From: VRUE01 sp963703235
GTDB lineage: Bacteria > Actinomycetota > Thermoleophilia > Solirubrobacterales > 70-9
Assembly: GCA_963703235.1 (NCBI GenBank)
Contig: OY969802.1
Coordinates: 1,116,001-1,180,000 of the forward strand
DNA: 64,000 nt
Direction of reading: 5' to 3'
The stretch's first letter is position 1; every line of letters begins with the position of its first letter. Under the pieces are notes generated by a model. That model made no database searches and was not told where the DNA came from. It saw only the letters and a list, made by a program, of their open reading frames with translations. Positions 53,530 to 63,382 of this stretch are shown here, one piece after another. The translations under genes were made by a program, and so were the position numbers.

Positions 53530-53933
53530 GGCAGCTCTGGGAACCAGATGCCGATCTCGCGCTCGGCCGACTCGTCGGAGTCCGAGCCGTGGACCATGTT
53601 GAAGGTCATCTCGAGCGCGAAGTCGCCGCGGATCGAGCCGGGCGTCGCCTCGACGGGATTGGTCGCGCCGATCGTCTGACGGGCGGCGGCGACAGCTTCG
53701 GTGCCCTCCAGCACCATCGCCACCAAGGTGCCGCCGGTGATGAACTCGACCAGCTCGCCGAAGAAGGGCTTCTCGGAGTGCTCAGCGTAGTGCTCGTTGG
53801 CGACCCCCCCATCGGCCTGCATCGTCTTCAGCGCCGCGATCCGCAGTCCCTTGCGCTCGAAGCGGGCGAGCACCTCGCCGGTCAGGGCCCGCTCGAAGGC
53901 GTCAGGCTTGACGAGGATCAGCGTCCGGCTCAC
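53526..53933 (-). CDS. ndk: nucleoside diphosphate kinase
   Basis: A 135-aa kinase balancing NTP pools. LILVKPDAFERAL is the N-terminal signature and NMVHGSDS contains the phospho-histidine. It overlaps the upstream zinc-ribbon gene by 32 nt. Confidence 0.97.
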   Translation of the reverse strand: MSRTLILVKPDAFERALTGEVLARFERKGLRIAALKTMQADGGVANEHYAEHSEKPFFGELVEFITGGTLVAMVLEGTEAVAAARQTIGATNPVEATPGSIRGDFALEMTFNMVHGSDSDESAEREIGIWFPELP

Positions 53934-54492
53934 GGCTGGGGCTCCTTTGCGGTCGTTTCGGTTGCGAAGGCTCTTTCGGTTCTTTGGCCTCGTCGGTGGG
54001 CGCTTTCCGCCGTGGTGGGGCTTTGCGGCGACGCTGCGGCCGCTCGCGCTCCGACAGCGGCGTTTCGCAATGGGGGCAGAGCGACCAGCGCGGGTCGACC
54101 GGCTTGCCGCAGCTCGAGCAAGGGTCCTTGAGCCGACGCTGGCACTGCGGGCAGCGCAGGTAGGACTTCTCGATCGGGTAGCCGCAGCCCTGGCAGGTCA
54201 GCTCTTCGAGCTGGCGCACCCGCAGCTCCGCCGCCTTGATCTCCAGCTCGCGTTCGTGCGCGTCCTCGAGGAACTCGGGCGGGCGCACGATCGCGTAGAC
54301 GGCGGTGCCGAGGTAGGGGATGAAGGAGGCGAGCGTCGCGCAGCCGACCAGGAACGGGTCGGAGATGCGGCGCTTGGCGTCGAGGTAGGTGTAGACGATC
54401 AGCGCCAGCCAGACCACCACGAGCATGAGCGCGAGGAGGTTAACGACCAAGTTGAGGCCGTCGTTGCTGATGCCGAAGATCGCTAGTGCCAT
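53902..54492 (-). CDS. double zinc-ribbon membrane protein
   Basis: A 196-aa protein with two N-terminal membrane helices (about 10-36, 45-68), a short coiled segment, two CxxC zinc ribbons (CQGCGYPIEKSYLRCPQC and CSSCGKPVDPRWSLCPHC), and a Lys/Arg/Pro-rich tail. Role unknown; perhaps a membrane-linked nucleic-acid or protein-binding adaptor. Its end overlaps ndk by 32 nt. Confidence 0.75.
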   Translation of the reverse strand: MALAIFGISNDGLNLVVNLLALMLVVVWLALIVYTYLDAKRRISDPFLVGCATLASFIPYLGTAVYAIVRPPEFLEDAHERELEIKAAELRVRQLEELTCQGCGYPIEKSYLRCPQCQRRLKDPCSSCGKPVDPRWSLCPHCETPLSERERPQRRRKAPPRRKAPTDEAKEPKEPSQPKRPQRSPSREPDADPRQA

Positions 54493-54573
54493 AACTGAAA
54501 GGGCCCGCCGAGGGACGGTGAGTCTACTTCGCCGCCTGCCGCGCGAACCCTGTCCGCGAAATCCAGTTCGCGT

Positions 54574-54693
54574 TTAGAGGAACAGCCTTCCGAACAGATA
54601 GCCCAACCCGAAGAAGATCAGGATCACCGCGGCGACGACCGCAGCGACCAGCGCCATCATCGAGAGCAGTTCAGATCCGGCGCTGCGGTCCAC
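54574..54693 (-). CDS. small single-helix membrane protein
   Basis: A 39-aa open frame from GTG 54693 to TAA 54574, 20 nt after folC. It is VDRSAGSELLS followed by one strong helix (MMALVAAVVAAVILIFFGLG) and a short YLFGRLFL end. A GAGG lies about 9 nt before the GTG. No known family; supported by position and hydrophobicity only. Confidence 0.5.
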   Translation of the reverse strand: MDRSAGSELLSMMALVAAVVAAVILIFFGLGYLFGRLFL

Positions 54694-54713
54694 GTTGGAA
54701 TCCTCGCATACGG

Positions 54714-55943
54714 TCACTTGCCGAGAGCGACGCGGGCCGGCGCCAGCGCGTAGTGCGAGCCGGCGACGAGAAGGACGCCACCGAGTTCGATGGCAAGCGT
54801 GCGGGCGCGCCGCACTGCCGCCTCGAAGTCAGGCTCGACCTCCGCAGCGATGCCGGTCTCCTCACAGGCGCGGGCCAGCTCGGCAGCCTCCAAGGCCGGG
54901 CGGCCCGCAGAAGGCGACGAGGTCTGCGTTGAGCCCCTGACAGGGGCCGAATGCAGACCTCGTGCCGGAAGCTCCGTGCAGACGGCAAACTCAAGTGCCG
55001 GGGCTAGGGCCCTGGCAATCGCCGCGACATCCTTGTCGCCGAGGATCGCCAGGCAGGCGACGACGGGGCGACCGGCGGCGATTTCGGGCAACGCCTCGGC
55101 GAGCGCGGCGGCGCCGTCGGGGTTGTGCGCGGCGTCGAGGAAGGCAGGCGGCTCGTCGGCGACCCGTTCGAGCCGACCCGGGACCTCGACGTCGGCGGCG
55201 GCTGTGGCAACGACCTCCGGGTCGAGCGCCGTTTCGAGAAAGGCCTCGGCGGCAGCGCAGGCGACGGCGAAGTTGCGCCGCTGGAAGGGGCCGGCGAGGC
55301 GCAGCTCCACGTCGGGGCCGGGATCCTCCGGCGCAACGATCAGCTCTGCGCCGCGCTCGCGCGCCGTCTCCTCGGCCAGGGCGGCAACCGTCGGACTGAC
55401 CCGACCCAGCACCAGGGTCGAGTGGTCGCGCAGGACGGCCAGCTTCTCGGCCGCAATCTCCTCCTCGGTCTCACCCAGCCACTGCGTGTGGTCGAGCCCG
55501 ACCGAGGTCAGCACCGTTACCCGCGAGGGGATCGTGTTGGTCGCGTCGAGCCGCCCCCCCAGCCCCGCCTCGATCGCCGCCGCTTCCACGCCGGCCGCCG
55601 CCAGGGCCACGAAGGAGGCGGCTGTCGCCAGCTCGAACTGGGTCACCGCCTCGCCCTCTTCGAGCGAGCGGTTGACGACGGTGGCGGCCTTGGCGGCGCG
55701 CTCGACCGCGGCCACGAAGGCGGCGCCGGCGATCTCCTCGCCTTCGATCAAGACCCGCTCGGACCAGCGCTCGAAATGAGGCGAGACACAGGCCGCGGTC
55801 CTGACGCCGTGCGCCTGCAGCAGCGCCGCGGTCATCCGCGTCACCGACGACTTGCCGTTGGTGCCGACGACGTGGATCGAGGCGAAGCGGTGCTGGGGAA
55901 GCCCGAGCAGGGTCGAGAGCTTGTGCATCCGCTCCAGCCCCAA
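54714..55943 (-). CDS. folC: bifunctional folylpolyglutamate/dihydrofolate synthase
   Basis: Adds glutamates to folates (Mur-ligase fold). Motifs include HVVGTNGKSSVTRM (P-loop), EAGLGGRLDATN and LDAAHNPDGA. TTG at 55943 is the first standard start, giving 409 aa, but homologous sequence (AEAYLDSLEPIGWRLGLERM) runs up to 55991. There an ATA codon sits 8 nt after GGAGGAG, overlapping the valS stop. A 47-bp palindrome is embedded in frame at 54917-54963 in the C-terminal domain. Confidence 0.93.
   Translation of the reverse strand: MGLERMHKLSTLLGLPQHRFASIHVVGTNGKSSVTRMTAALLQAHGVRTAACVSPHFERWSERVLIEGEEIAGAAFVAAVERAAKAATVVNRSLEEGEAVTQFELATAASFVALAAAGVEAAAIEAGLGGRLDATNTIPSRVTVLTSVGLDHTQWLGETEEEIAAEKLAVLRDHSTLVLGRVSPTVAALAEETARERGAELIVAPEDPGPDVELRLAGPFQRRNFAVACAAAEAFLETALDPEVVATAAADVEVPGRLERVADEPPAFLDAAHNPDGAAALAEALPEIAAGRPVVACLAILGDKDVAAIARALAPALEFAVCTELPARGLHSAPVRGSTQTSSPSAGRPALEAAELARACEETGIAAEVEPDFEAAVRRARTLAIELGGVLLVAGSHYALAPARVALGK
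54917..54963. repeat. short palindrome in frame inside folC
   Basis: 54917-54937 (ACGAGGTCTGCGTTGAGC core) pairs with 54943-54963 at 18 of 21 positions around a 5-nt loop. The encoded residues (GLHSAPVRGSTQTSSPS) form an insertion between conserved strands of the Mur-ligase C-terminal domain. Its arm sequence differs from the GGGTGGGG elements. Confidence 0.7.
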
Positions 55944-55987
55944 CCGCCAGCCGATCGGCTCGAGCGAGTCGAGGTACGCCTCGGCGT

Positions 55988-58549
55988 CTATTCGGCCAGC
56001 TCCTCCAGCTCGGCGCTGTAGCGAGCGAGCTTCTCGCGCTCCTCCTCGACCACCTCGGTGGGCGCCCGGGCGACGAAGCTCTCGTTGGCCAGTTTGCCCT
56101 CCGCTCGCGCGACCTCGGAGCTCAGCTCCTCGCGCCGTGCCGCGAGGCGGGTGGCGACCGCCTCGGCGTCGATCTCGCCGCTGGCGAGGATCTTGACGGC
56201 GCCGACCGAGGCGACCGGATCGCCGCCGTCCTCGCCGAAGGCGAAGCGGGCGAGGCGGCCGACGAACTCGCGCGGCTCGGCTCCCTCGGCCCGAGCCGGC
56301 AGGACGCTTGCCGCCGGCGCCTCGACCAGATCGCGCCAGGCCCGCAGGCGTCGGGTCAGCTCGATCCCTTCCTGCACCTCGGCCTCGGCCTCGGGGTCGA
56401 GCAGCGACCCCTCGGCCGCGGGAAAGGAGTGCACCGCCAAATGGCCGTGACGGGCCGGGTGGTAGCTCCAGATCTCCTCGGTGACGAAGGGCATGATCGG
56501 GTGCAGCAGCGCCAGCACCCGCTCCAGCGTCCAGAGCAGCGTCGCCGAGACCTCGGCCTCGCCCTCGTAGAGGCGCGGCTTGACGATCTCCAGGTACCAG
56601 TCGCAGAGCTCGGACCAGAAGAACGAGTAGGCCGCGGCGGCGGCGTGGGCGAAGTCGTACTCCTCCAACTTGGCGCTGACCGAGGCGATCGTCCCCTCCA
56701 GCCGCGAGAGGACCCAGCGGTCCTCGGCGTGCAGCGGGCGCGGCGCCGGCTCGACCTCGGCGGCGTTCAAGAGGATCAGCCGGCTTGCGTTCCAGAGCTT
56801 GTTGGCCAGGTCCCGCCCCTGCTGGACCTTGGCGTCGGAGTAGCGCACGTCCTGGGTCGAGGACATCGCCAGCAGGCCGAAGCGCAGGGCGTCGGCGCCG
56901 TGCTGGTCGATCTCCTCCAGCGGGTCGATGCCGGTGCCGAGGCTCTTCGACATGCGCCGCCCGTCGCGCGCCTGGATCACCGAGTGGACGTAGACGTCGC
57001 GGAAGGGGACATCGCCGGGGAACTCGATGCCGGTCATGATCATCCGCGCCACCCAGAGGAAGAGGATCTCCCGCGCGGTGGTGAGAAAGCTGGTCGGGTA
57101 GAAGGCGCGCAGCTCCGGCGTGTCGTCGGGCCAGCCCAGGGTCGCGAAGGGCCAGATCGCCGAGCTGAACCAGGTGTCGAGCACGTCCTCCTCCTGGCGC
57201 AGCGGGCCCTCGCAGGCGCCGCAGCGCTCGGGCGCCTGCTCGGCGACGATCGTCTCCTCGCAAGCTTCGCAGTACCAGACGGGGATCCGGTGCCCCCACC
57301 AGAGCTGGCGCGAGATGCACCAGGGACGAATCTCCCGCATCCATTCGAGGTAGACGCGCTTCCACTGCGGCGGCGTTATCCGCACCTGGTCGCGCTCGAC
57401 CGCCTCGATCGCCGGCGCCGCCAGCTCGTCCATGCGGCAGAACCACTGCAGCGAGATCAGCGGCTCGATCCGCTCGCCGGAGCGGTGCGAGAAGGGGACC
57501 GAGTGGACGTAGGGCTCCTCGGCGCGCAGCCGGCCCTCCTCGCGCAGGGCGGCGACGACCGCCGACTGCGCCTCGGCCGCGGTCATTCCCGCAAAGCGCT
57601 CCCCCGCCTCTTCGCTCATGCGCCCGTCGGGGCCGATCGCGCCGATCTCCTCGAGCCCGTGCCTGCGGCCGATCTCGAAGTCGTTCGGATCGTGCCCCGG
57701 CGTGATCTTCAGCGCGCCGGTGCCGAACTCGGGGTCGACGTGGTCGTCGGCGACGATCGGCAGCCGGCGCCCGACCAGCGGCAGGATCGCGTGCTGGCCG
57801 ACCAGGTCGGCGTAGCGCTCGTCGTCGGGATTGACCGCGACCGCGGTGTCGGCCAGCATCGTCTCCGGGCGGACGGTGGCGACGGTGAGGACACGGTCGG
57901 AACCCTCGACCGCGTAGTCGATCGAGTAGAGGGTGTCCTCGACCTCGCGGTTCTCGACCTCGAGGTCGGAGATCGCCGAGTGCGAGCCCGGGTCCCAGTT
58001 GACCATGTAGTTGTCGCGGTAGATGTAGCCCTTGTCGTAGAGCCGCTTGAAGACCCGGTAGACGGCGCGCACGTAGTCCTCGTCGAGGGTGAAGCGCTCG
58101 CGCTCGTAGTCGCAGGAGGCGCCGATCCGCTTGTACTGCTCGACGATCCGCGAGCCGTACTCCTCTTTCCAGGCCCAGACCCGCTCGACGAAGGCCTCGC
58201 GGCCGAGCTCCTGGCGCGACTTGCCCTCGGCCCGCAGCTCTTTCTCGACCACCGCCTGGGTCGCGATCCCGGCGTGGTCGGTGCCGAGGATCCAAAGCGC
58301 CTTGCGTCCGCGCATCCGGTTCATCCGGACGAGCGCATCCTGCATCGAGCCGTTGAGGGCGTGCCCCATGTGGAGGGCGCCGGTCACGTTGGGCGGCGGG
58401 ATCGCCACCGAGAAGTTCTCCTCCGGCATGCCCTCGGCGTCGGGGTGGAAGTAGCCGCCCTCGATCCACTCGGCGAAGATCCGCGCCTCGACCTCAGTGG
58501 GTTCGTACCGGGTCTGCTTCTCTAGGGCGTCGCGGCGCTCGTCGGGCAT
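55988..58549 (-). CDS. valS: valyl-tRNA synthetase
   Basis: An 853-aa class I synthetase: HMGH (NVTGALHMGHALN), editing domain, zinc pair (CEACEE..CGACEG), KMSKS variant RRMSKSLGTG, and a C-terminal coiled-coil arm. The long alternative frame on this strand (to 58469) is only folC's frame running through it. It begins 16 nt after clpX. Confidence 0.98.
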   Translation of the reverse strand: MPDERRDALEKQTRYEPTEVEARIFAEWIEGGYFHPDAEGMPEENFSVAIPPPNVTGALHMGHALNGSMQDALVRMNRMRGRKALWILGTDHAGIATQAVVEKELRAEGKSRQELGREAFVERVWAWKEEYGSRIVEQYKRIGASCDYERERFTLDEDYVRAVYRVFKRLYDKGYIYRDNYMVNWDPGSHSAISDLEVENREVEDTLYSIDYAVEGSDRVLTVATVRPETMLADTAVAVNPDDERYADLVGQHAILPLVGRRLPIVADDHVDPEFGTGALKITPGHDPNDFEIGRRHGLEEIGAIGPDGRMSEEAGERFAGMTAAEAQSAVVAALREEGRLRAEEPYVHSVPFSHRSGERIEPLISLQWFCRMDELAAPAIEAVERDQVRITPPQWKRVYLEWMREIRPWCISRQLWWGHRIPVWYCEACEETIVAEQAPERCGACEGPLRQEEDVLDTWFSSAIWPFATLGWPDDTPELRAFYPTSFLTTAREILFLWVARMIMTGIEFPGDVPFRDVYVHSVIQARDGRRMSKSLGTGIDPLEEIDQHGADALRFGLLAMSSTQDVRYSDAKVQQGRDLANKLWNASRLILLNAAEVEPAPRPLHAEDRWVLSRLEGTIASVSAKLEEYDFAHAAAAAYSFFWSELCDWYLEIVKPRLYEGEAEVSATLLWTLERVLALLHPIMPFVTEEIWSYHPARHGHLAVHSFPAAEGSLLDPEAEAEVQEGIELTRRLRAWRDLVEAPAASVLPARAEGAEPREFVGRLARFAFGEDGGDPVASVGAVKILASGEIDAEAVATRLAARREELSSEVARAEGKLANESFVARAPTEVVEEEREKLARYSAELEELAE

Positions 58550-58565
58550 CGAGCGCCGAGTGTAG

Positions 58566-59858
<1,293 letters not shown>

Positions 59859-60038
59859 CGGGAATCCCTCCTTGCGGGGCGGTAGTTGCCTACCGGCGTC
59901 GCGTCCCACAGCTTAGAGGGGACTGCAACCCGGCCCTGTCGGTTCGGTCGTTTACTTCGAGACGGGCGGAGTCCCTTCCTGCGGGCGACTACTTGCGGCG
60001 CGCGGCGACCCGGTCGCGGTCCGCTCCGCCCGGCGCGC

Positions 60039-60044
60039 TACCGT
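60039..60044 (+). promoter_or_regulatory. GNAT gene -10 box
   Basis: TACCGT on the plus strand, 7 nt before the ATG at 60052. The rest of the clpX-GNAT gap (59910-60038) shows no further feature that I could support. Confidence 0.35.
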
Positions 60045-60051
60045 CGCCTGG

Positions 60052-60522
60052 ATGCCCGCCGAGGTCCATGTCGAGCCGATTTCCGCCGACCGGCTGAAGG
60101 CGCTGCTGCCCCTGATCGCCGCCTACCAGCGCTTCTACGAGGTCGAGGACATAGACGAGGAGCGCAACCGGGCCTTCTTCGCCCGCTTCGTCGCCCCCAG
60201 CGAGGACGGAGTGCTGCTCGGCGCCTGGCGCGACGGCGAGCTGGCCGGCTACGCCTGCCTCTACTGGCACTTCACCTCACTGGCGCCGGCCGAGACGGTG
60301 CTGATGAACGACCTCTACGTCGCCGAGCGGTCCCGCGGCCAGGGAGTCGGCCGCGCCCTGATCGAGGCCAGCGCCGCGGTGGCGCGCGAACGCGGCGCCC
60401 ACCGCCTCGAGTGGGCGACGCAGCCGTCGAACCTCACGGCCCAGCGCCTCTACGACAGGACCGGCGCCGAGCGCAGCGAGTGGGTCGAGTACGAGCTGCC
60501 GCTCGACGACCCTAGCCAGTAG
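60052..60522 (+). CDS. GNAT family N-acetyltransferase
   Basis: A 156-aa acetyltransferase. The acetyl-CoA motif RSRGQGVGRALIEA and C-terminal NLTAQRLYDRTGAERSEWVEYEL are typical. The substrate is unknown; similar proteins acetylate small amines or ribosomal proteins. It is the only plus-strand gene in the clp-tig region. Confidence 0.85.
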   Translation: MPAEVHVEPISADRLKALLPLIAAYQRFYEVEDIDEERNRAFFARFVAPSEDGVLLGAWRDGELAGYACLYWHFTSLAPAETVLMNDLYVAERSRGQGVGRALIEASAAVARERGAHRLEWATQPSNLTAQRLYDRTGAERSEWVEYELPLDDPSQ

Positions 60523-60531
60523 GGACCGGAC

Positions 60532-61083
60532 TCAGGCGGCTTCGGCCGGCGGAGGAAGCCGGTCGATCACCCGGAGCAGCGCTTCGCGTTGCGCCTTCTG
60601 TTCCTTGGTGACTTCTTCCAGACGCGAGACGATCGCGTCGGTGCGGCGCGCCTGCTCCGCGTTGAACTCCTCGTTGCGACGCAACAGCCTCTGCACGACC
60701 TTCTCGCTGCGGCGATTCTGGTCACGGATGAAGATTTTGAGGTCGTCCGCCTGCGCCTCGTGTCGGTCGAGGGCGGCGGTGACGCGCTCCATGACTTCCT
60801 CGTGCTTCGCGAACGCCTGTTCATGGCTCGCCATCGCTTTCCCATGCTGTTCCATCGCGCGTTCGTGCTGAGCAAACGCCTTTTCATGCTCCTCGAACGC
60901 TTTTTCGTGCTGCTCGAACGCTTTTTCGTGCTGCTCGAAGACCTTGTCGTGTTGATCGAACCTCGCCATCAAGCGCGCGAACGCCGCAGCGTGACGATCG
61001 GCCGCCTCGCGGTTGAGCTCCATCAGCTCCTCGCCGCGCTCCATGGGGCGCTCCAGCCGTGCAGACAATCCCCTTCGCCGCAT
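60532..61083 (-). CDS. coiled-coil protein with tandem heptad repeats
   Basis: A 183-aa charged, all-helical protein. About residues 45-80 are near-perfect 7-residue repeats (FEQHEKA, FEEHEKA, FAQHERA, MEQHGKA), encoded by 21-bp repeats. A second coiled region ends with LRVIDRLPPP. No family recognised. ATG 61083 is used; ATG 61044 has a better ribosome-binding site. The frame upstream to 61386 is only the opposite reading of the M23 remnant. Confidence 0.6.
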   Translation of the reverse strand: MRRRGLSARLERPMERGEELMELNREAADRHAAAFARLMARFDQHDKVFEQHEKAFEQHEKAFEEHEKAFAQHERAMEQHGKAMASHEQAFAKHEEVMERVTAALDRHEAQADDLKIFIRDQNRRSEKVVQRLLRRNEEFNAEQARRTDAIVSRLEEVTKEQKAQREALLRVIDRLPPPAEAA

Positions 61084-61138
61084 ACCGGAATTCTGCCAGG
61101 CCGTTCTCGCACGAGTGGCGCGCGGTTTGTGCCAATTC

Positions 61139-61414
61139 TCAAAAATCTGTGTGGCGGTCCCAGCGACGGAGGAGGGGCTCGGGGTCGATCGGGTGGCCGT
61201 GGGCGCGGATCTCGAAATGGAGGTGGCAGCCGACGGTGCGGGCGTTGCCGGTTGCGCCGAAGCTGCCGATAGCGCCCCGTGCCCAGTGCGCGCCCTGAAT
61301 GGGAAAGACATGGTCGTGGTACCCCGTGCCTCCGCTGGGCCGGGCATGGGCGGATGAAATGAGGAGAAAGGCGACGCCGAGAGCAAGCAGGCTGGCGCGG
61401 ACGCCGATGCTCAG
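61139..61414 (-). pseudogene. M23-type metallopeptidase remnant (internal deletion)
   Basis: A 91-aa frame beginning with CTG (61414), overlapping the clpP stop. A signal-peptide-like helix (SLLALGVAFLLISSAHA) is followed by HVFPIQGAHWARGAIGSFG, then directly TGNARTVGCHLHFEIRAHG and DPEPLLRRWD. Intact M23 domains have about 60-80 residues between, including the first zinc motif HxxxD. That part is missing, so it is probably a deleted pseudogene. No ATG, GTG or TTG start. Confidence 0.6.
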
Positions 61415-61995
61415 TGGTGCTCGATGACGCGGTCGACGATGTTGTACTCCTTCGCCTCCTCCGCGCTCATGAAGTAGTCCCGCTCGGTGTCCTTGGTGAC
61501 CTTGTCGAAGGGCTGCTTCGTGTGTTTGGCGAGGATCTCGTCGAGGCGGCGGCGCACGTCGATGATCTCTTTGGCGTGGATCTCGATGTCGGTCGCCTGG
61601 CCTTCGAAGCCGGAGGAGACCTGGTGGATCAGGATCTTCGAGTTCGGCAGCGCCATCCGCTTGCCGTCGGCGCCGCCGGCCAGCAGCAGCGCCCCCATGC
61701 TCATCGCGATGCCGACGCAGATCGTCTGCACTTCCGGCTTGATGAACTGCATCGTGTCGTAGATCGCCAGGCCGGCGTAGACGGAGCCGCCGGGCGAGTT
61801 GACGTAGAGGCTGATGTCCTTGTCCGGATCCTCGGACTCCAGGTGCAGGAGCTGGGCGACGATCAGGTTGGCGATTTCCTCGGTCACCGGGGTGCCGAGG
61901 AAGACGATCCGCTCGCCCAGCAGGCGCGAGTAGATGTCGAAGGCGCGCTCGCCGCGCGAGGTCTGCTCGACCACCATCGGAACCAGAGGGCTCAT
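61411..61995 (-). CDS. clpP: ClpP protease subunit
   Basis: Serine peptidase chamber of ClpXP/ClpCP, 194 aa. Catalytic Ser in CVGIAMSMGALL, His in ILIHQVSSG and Asp in KDTERDYFM. ATG 61995 follows TAGAGT by 8 nt. It is separated from clpX by three other genes. Confidence 0.97.
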   Translation of the reverse strand: MSPLVPMVVEQTSRGERAFDIYSRLLGERIVFLGTPVTEEIANLIVAQLLHLESEDPDKDISLYVNSPGGSVYAGLAIYDTMQFIKPEVQTICVGIAMSMGALLLAGGADGKRMALPNSKILIHQVSSGFEGQATDIEIHAKEIIDVRRRLDEILAKHTKQPFDKVTKDTERDYFMSAEEAKEYNIVDRVIEHH

Positions 61996-62042
61996 CGCCG
62001 CGCACTCTATAGAAGCCGCCCGGCGGGCTCGCGGGCTCGCGC

Positions 62043-63323
62043 TCAGCCGCTCGGCGTGGCGACGGTGGCGCCGTCGCCGCCAGCGGCCTTGACCAGGTAC
62101 ATCGCCCGGTCGGCGGCGGCCAGCAGCTCCTTTTCGCCCGGCCGTCCGTACTCGTCGAACAGCGCCACGCCGACGCTGATCTCCAACTGCACCTCGCTGT
62201 CGTCGATGCTCAGCGTCGACTCCCGCACGGTCCTCGCAAGCCGCTCGGCGGCGGCCTGCGCACCGCGCTCGTCGACCTCCGGCAGCAGGACCACGAACTC
62301 ATCCCCACCGAACCTGGCGAGGACGGCCTCCGGATCCGTCGTCGCCCTCGGGTCGGTGGGATCGGAGGGAGCGGGAAGGTCCGGGTTGCGGGCGATCGTG
62401 TCGCTGCCGCGCAGGTTGTCGCGCAGCAGCGCAGCCACCCGGCACAGCGCCCGGTCGCCGGCGGCGTGGCCCAGTGTGTCGTTGACCTGCTTGAAGCGGT
62501 CGACGTCGATCGCCAGCAGCGCCCCACCGCTGCCGTAGCGCCGCGTGTAGGCAAGCTGGCGCCGCAACTCTTCCTCGAACCGGCGGCGGTTGAAAAGGCC
62601 GGTGAGGGAGTCCTGGTGGGAGAGGCGTTCCAGCTCCCCCTCGAGCGCTTTGCGGTCGGTGATGTCGCGCGTGACGCCATAGATGATCTTCTCCTCGGGG
62701 AGAGGCAGCGACGTCCACTCCAGCCAGTGGACCTCGCCCTCCTTGCCGAGGTAGCGATTCTGGAACTGGACGGTCTTGATCCCCTCGGCTAGGGCAGCCG
62801 CCTCTTCTTCGGTCCGCTTGCGGTCGTCCGGGTGCACGAAGTCGAGGAACTGGTGGCCGACCATGTCGGCCTCGCTGTAACCGAGGATTCGCTCGAAGGC
62901 CGGGTTGACGGATGTGAAGTTGCCCTCAAAGTCCGCGGTGCTGATCATGTCCAGCGAGAGGTCGAAGTGGCGGGCACTCTCTGCCTTGAGGGCCCGGAGG
63001 CTGGTGGCGAAGTGACCCGTCAGGCCACCAACAAAGAGGTAGACCAGCGCCCTGTTGGCGTAGCCGAACACCGTCGTTGGGGCGTCGTCGATCAACGCAC
63101 CCAGCGATGAGAGGCCGAAAGCCACCAAGCCGGCGGTCAGCCCACCCCGCTTGCCGAACGCGATCGCCGCCACGACCACCGGGATGACGTAGAGGAAGCT
63201 GAACGCGTCGCCCAAGGTGCCGAAGGTCACGCGGGCAACGAAGATCGACGCAAAGAGCAAGGCGGCCGCGGCGGCGGCGGCGCGGCGGCGTTCGATCAGC
63301 ATTGTCAGCGACGGCACGGCCAT
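62043..63323 (-). CDS. membrane PAS-GGDEF diguanylate cyclase
   Basis: A 426-aa predicted cyclic di-GMP synthase. It has three or four N-terminal membrane helices (about 17-108), a PAS domain (about 118-227) and a GGDEF domain with FGGDEF at 338-343. An RGSD resembling the inhibitory RxxD site is at 305-308, but about 24 extra residues (313-336, Pro/Asp-rich) separate it from GGDEF, where normally about five lie. Active-site residues look intact. It lies between tig and clpP. Confidence 0.85.
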   Translation of the reverse strand: MAVPSLTMLIERRRAAAAAAALLFASIFVARVTFGTLGDAFSFLYVIPVVVAAIAFGKRGGLTAGLVAFGLSSLGALIDDAPTTVFGYANRALVYLFVGGLTGHFATSLRALKAESARHFDLSLDMISTADFEGNFTSVNPAFERILGYSEADMVGHQFLDFVHPDDRKRTEEEAAALAEGIKTVQFQNRYLGKEGEVHWLEWTSLPLPEEKIIYGVTRDITDRKALEGELERLSHQDSLTGLFNRRRFEEELRRQLAYTRRYGSGGALLAIDVDRFKQVNDTLGHAAGDRALCRVAALLRDNLRGSDTIARNPDLPAPSDPTDPRATTDPEAVLARFGGDEFVVLLPEVDERGAQAAAERLARTVRESTLSIDDSEVQLEISVGVALFDEYGRPGEKELLAAADRAMYLVKAAGGDGATVATPSG

Positions 63324-63382
63324 TCTCTACCAAGTTTTCGGCACGGCGACAACAAGGTTGAGCCCTGCAATACGACTTCCGA

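Noticed and set aside
54721..58469. Very long minus-strand open frame spanning folC and all of valS
   Set aside because: Only the part below about 55991 is FolC; the rest is an Arg/Gly/Ala-rich out-of-frame shadow of valS.
60850..60960. CRISPR-like array
   Set aside because: The repeats are contiguous 21-bp coding heptads without spacers.
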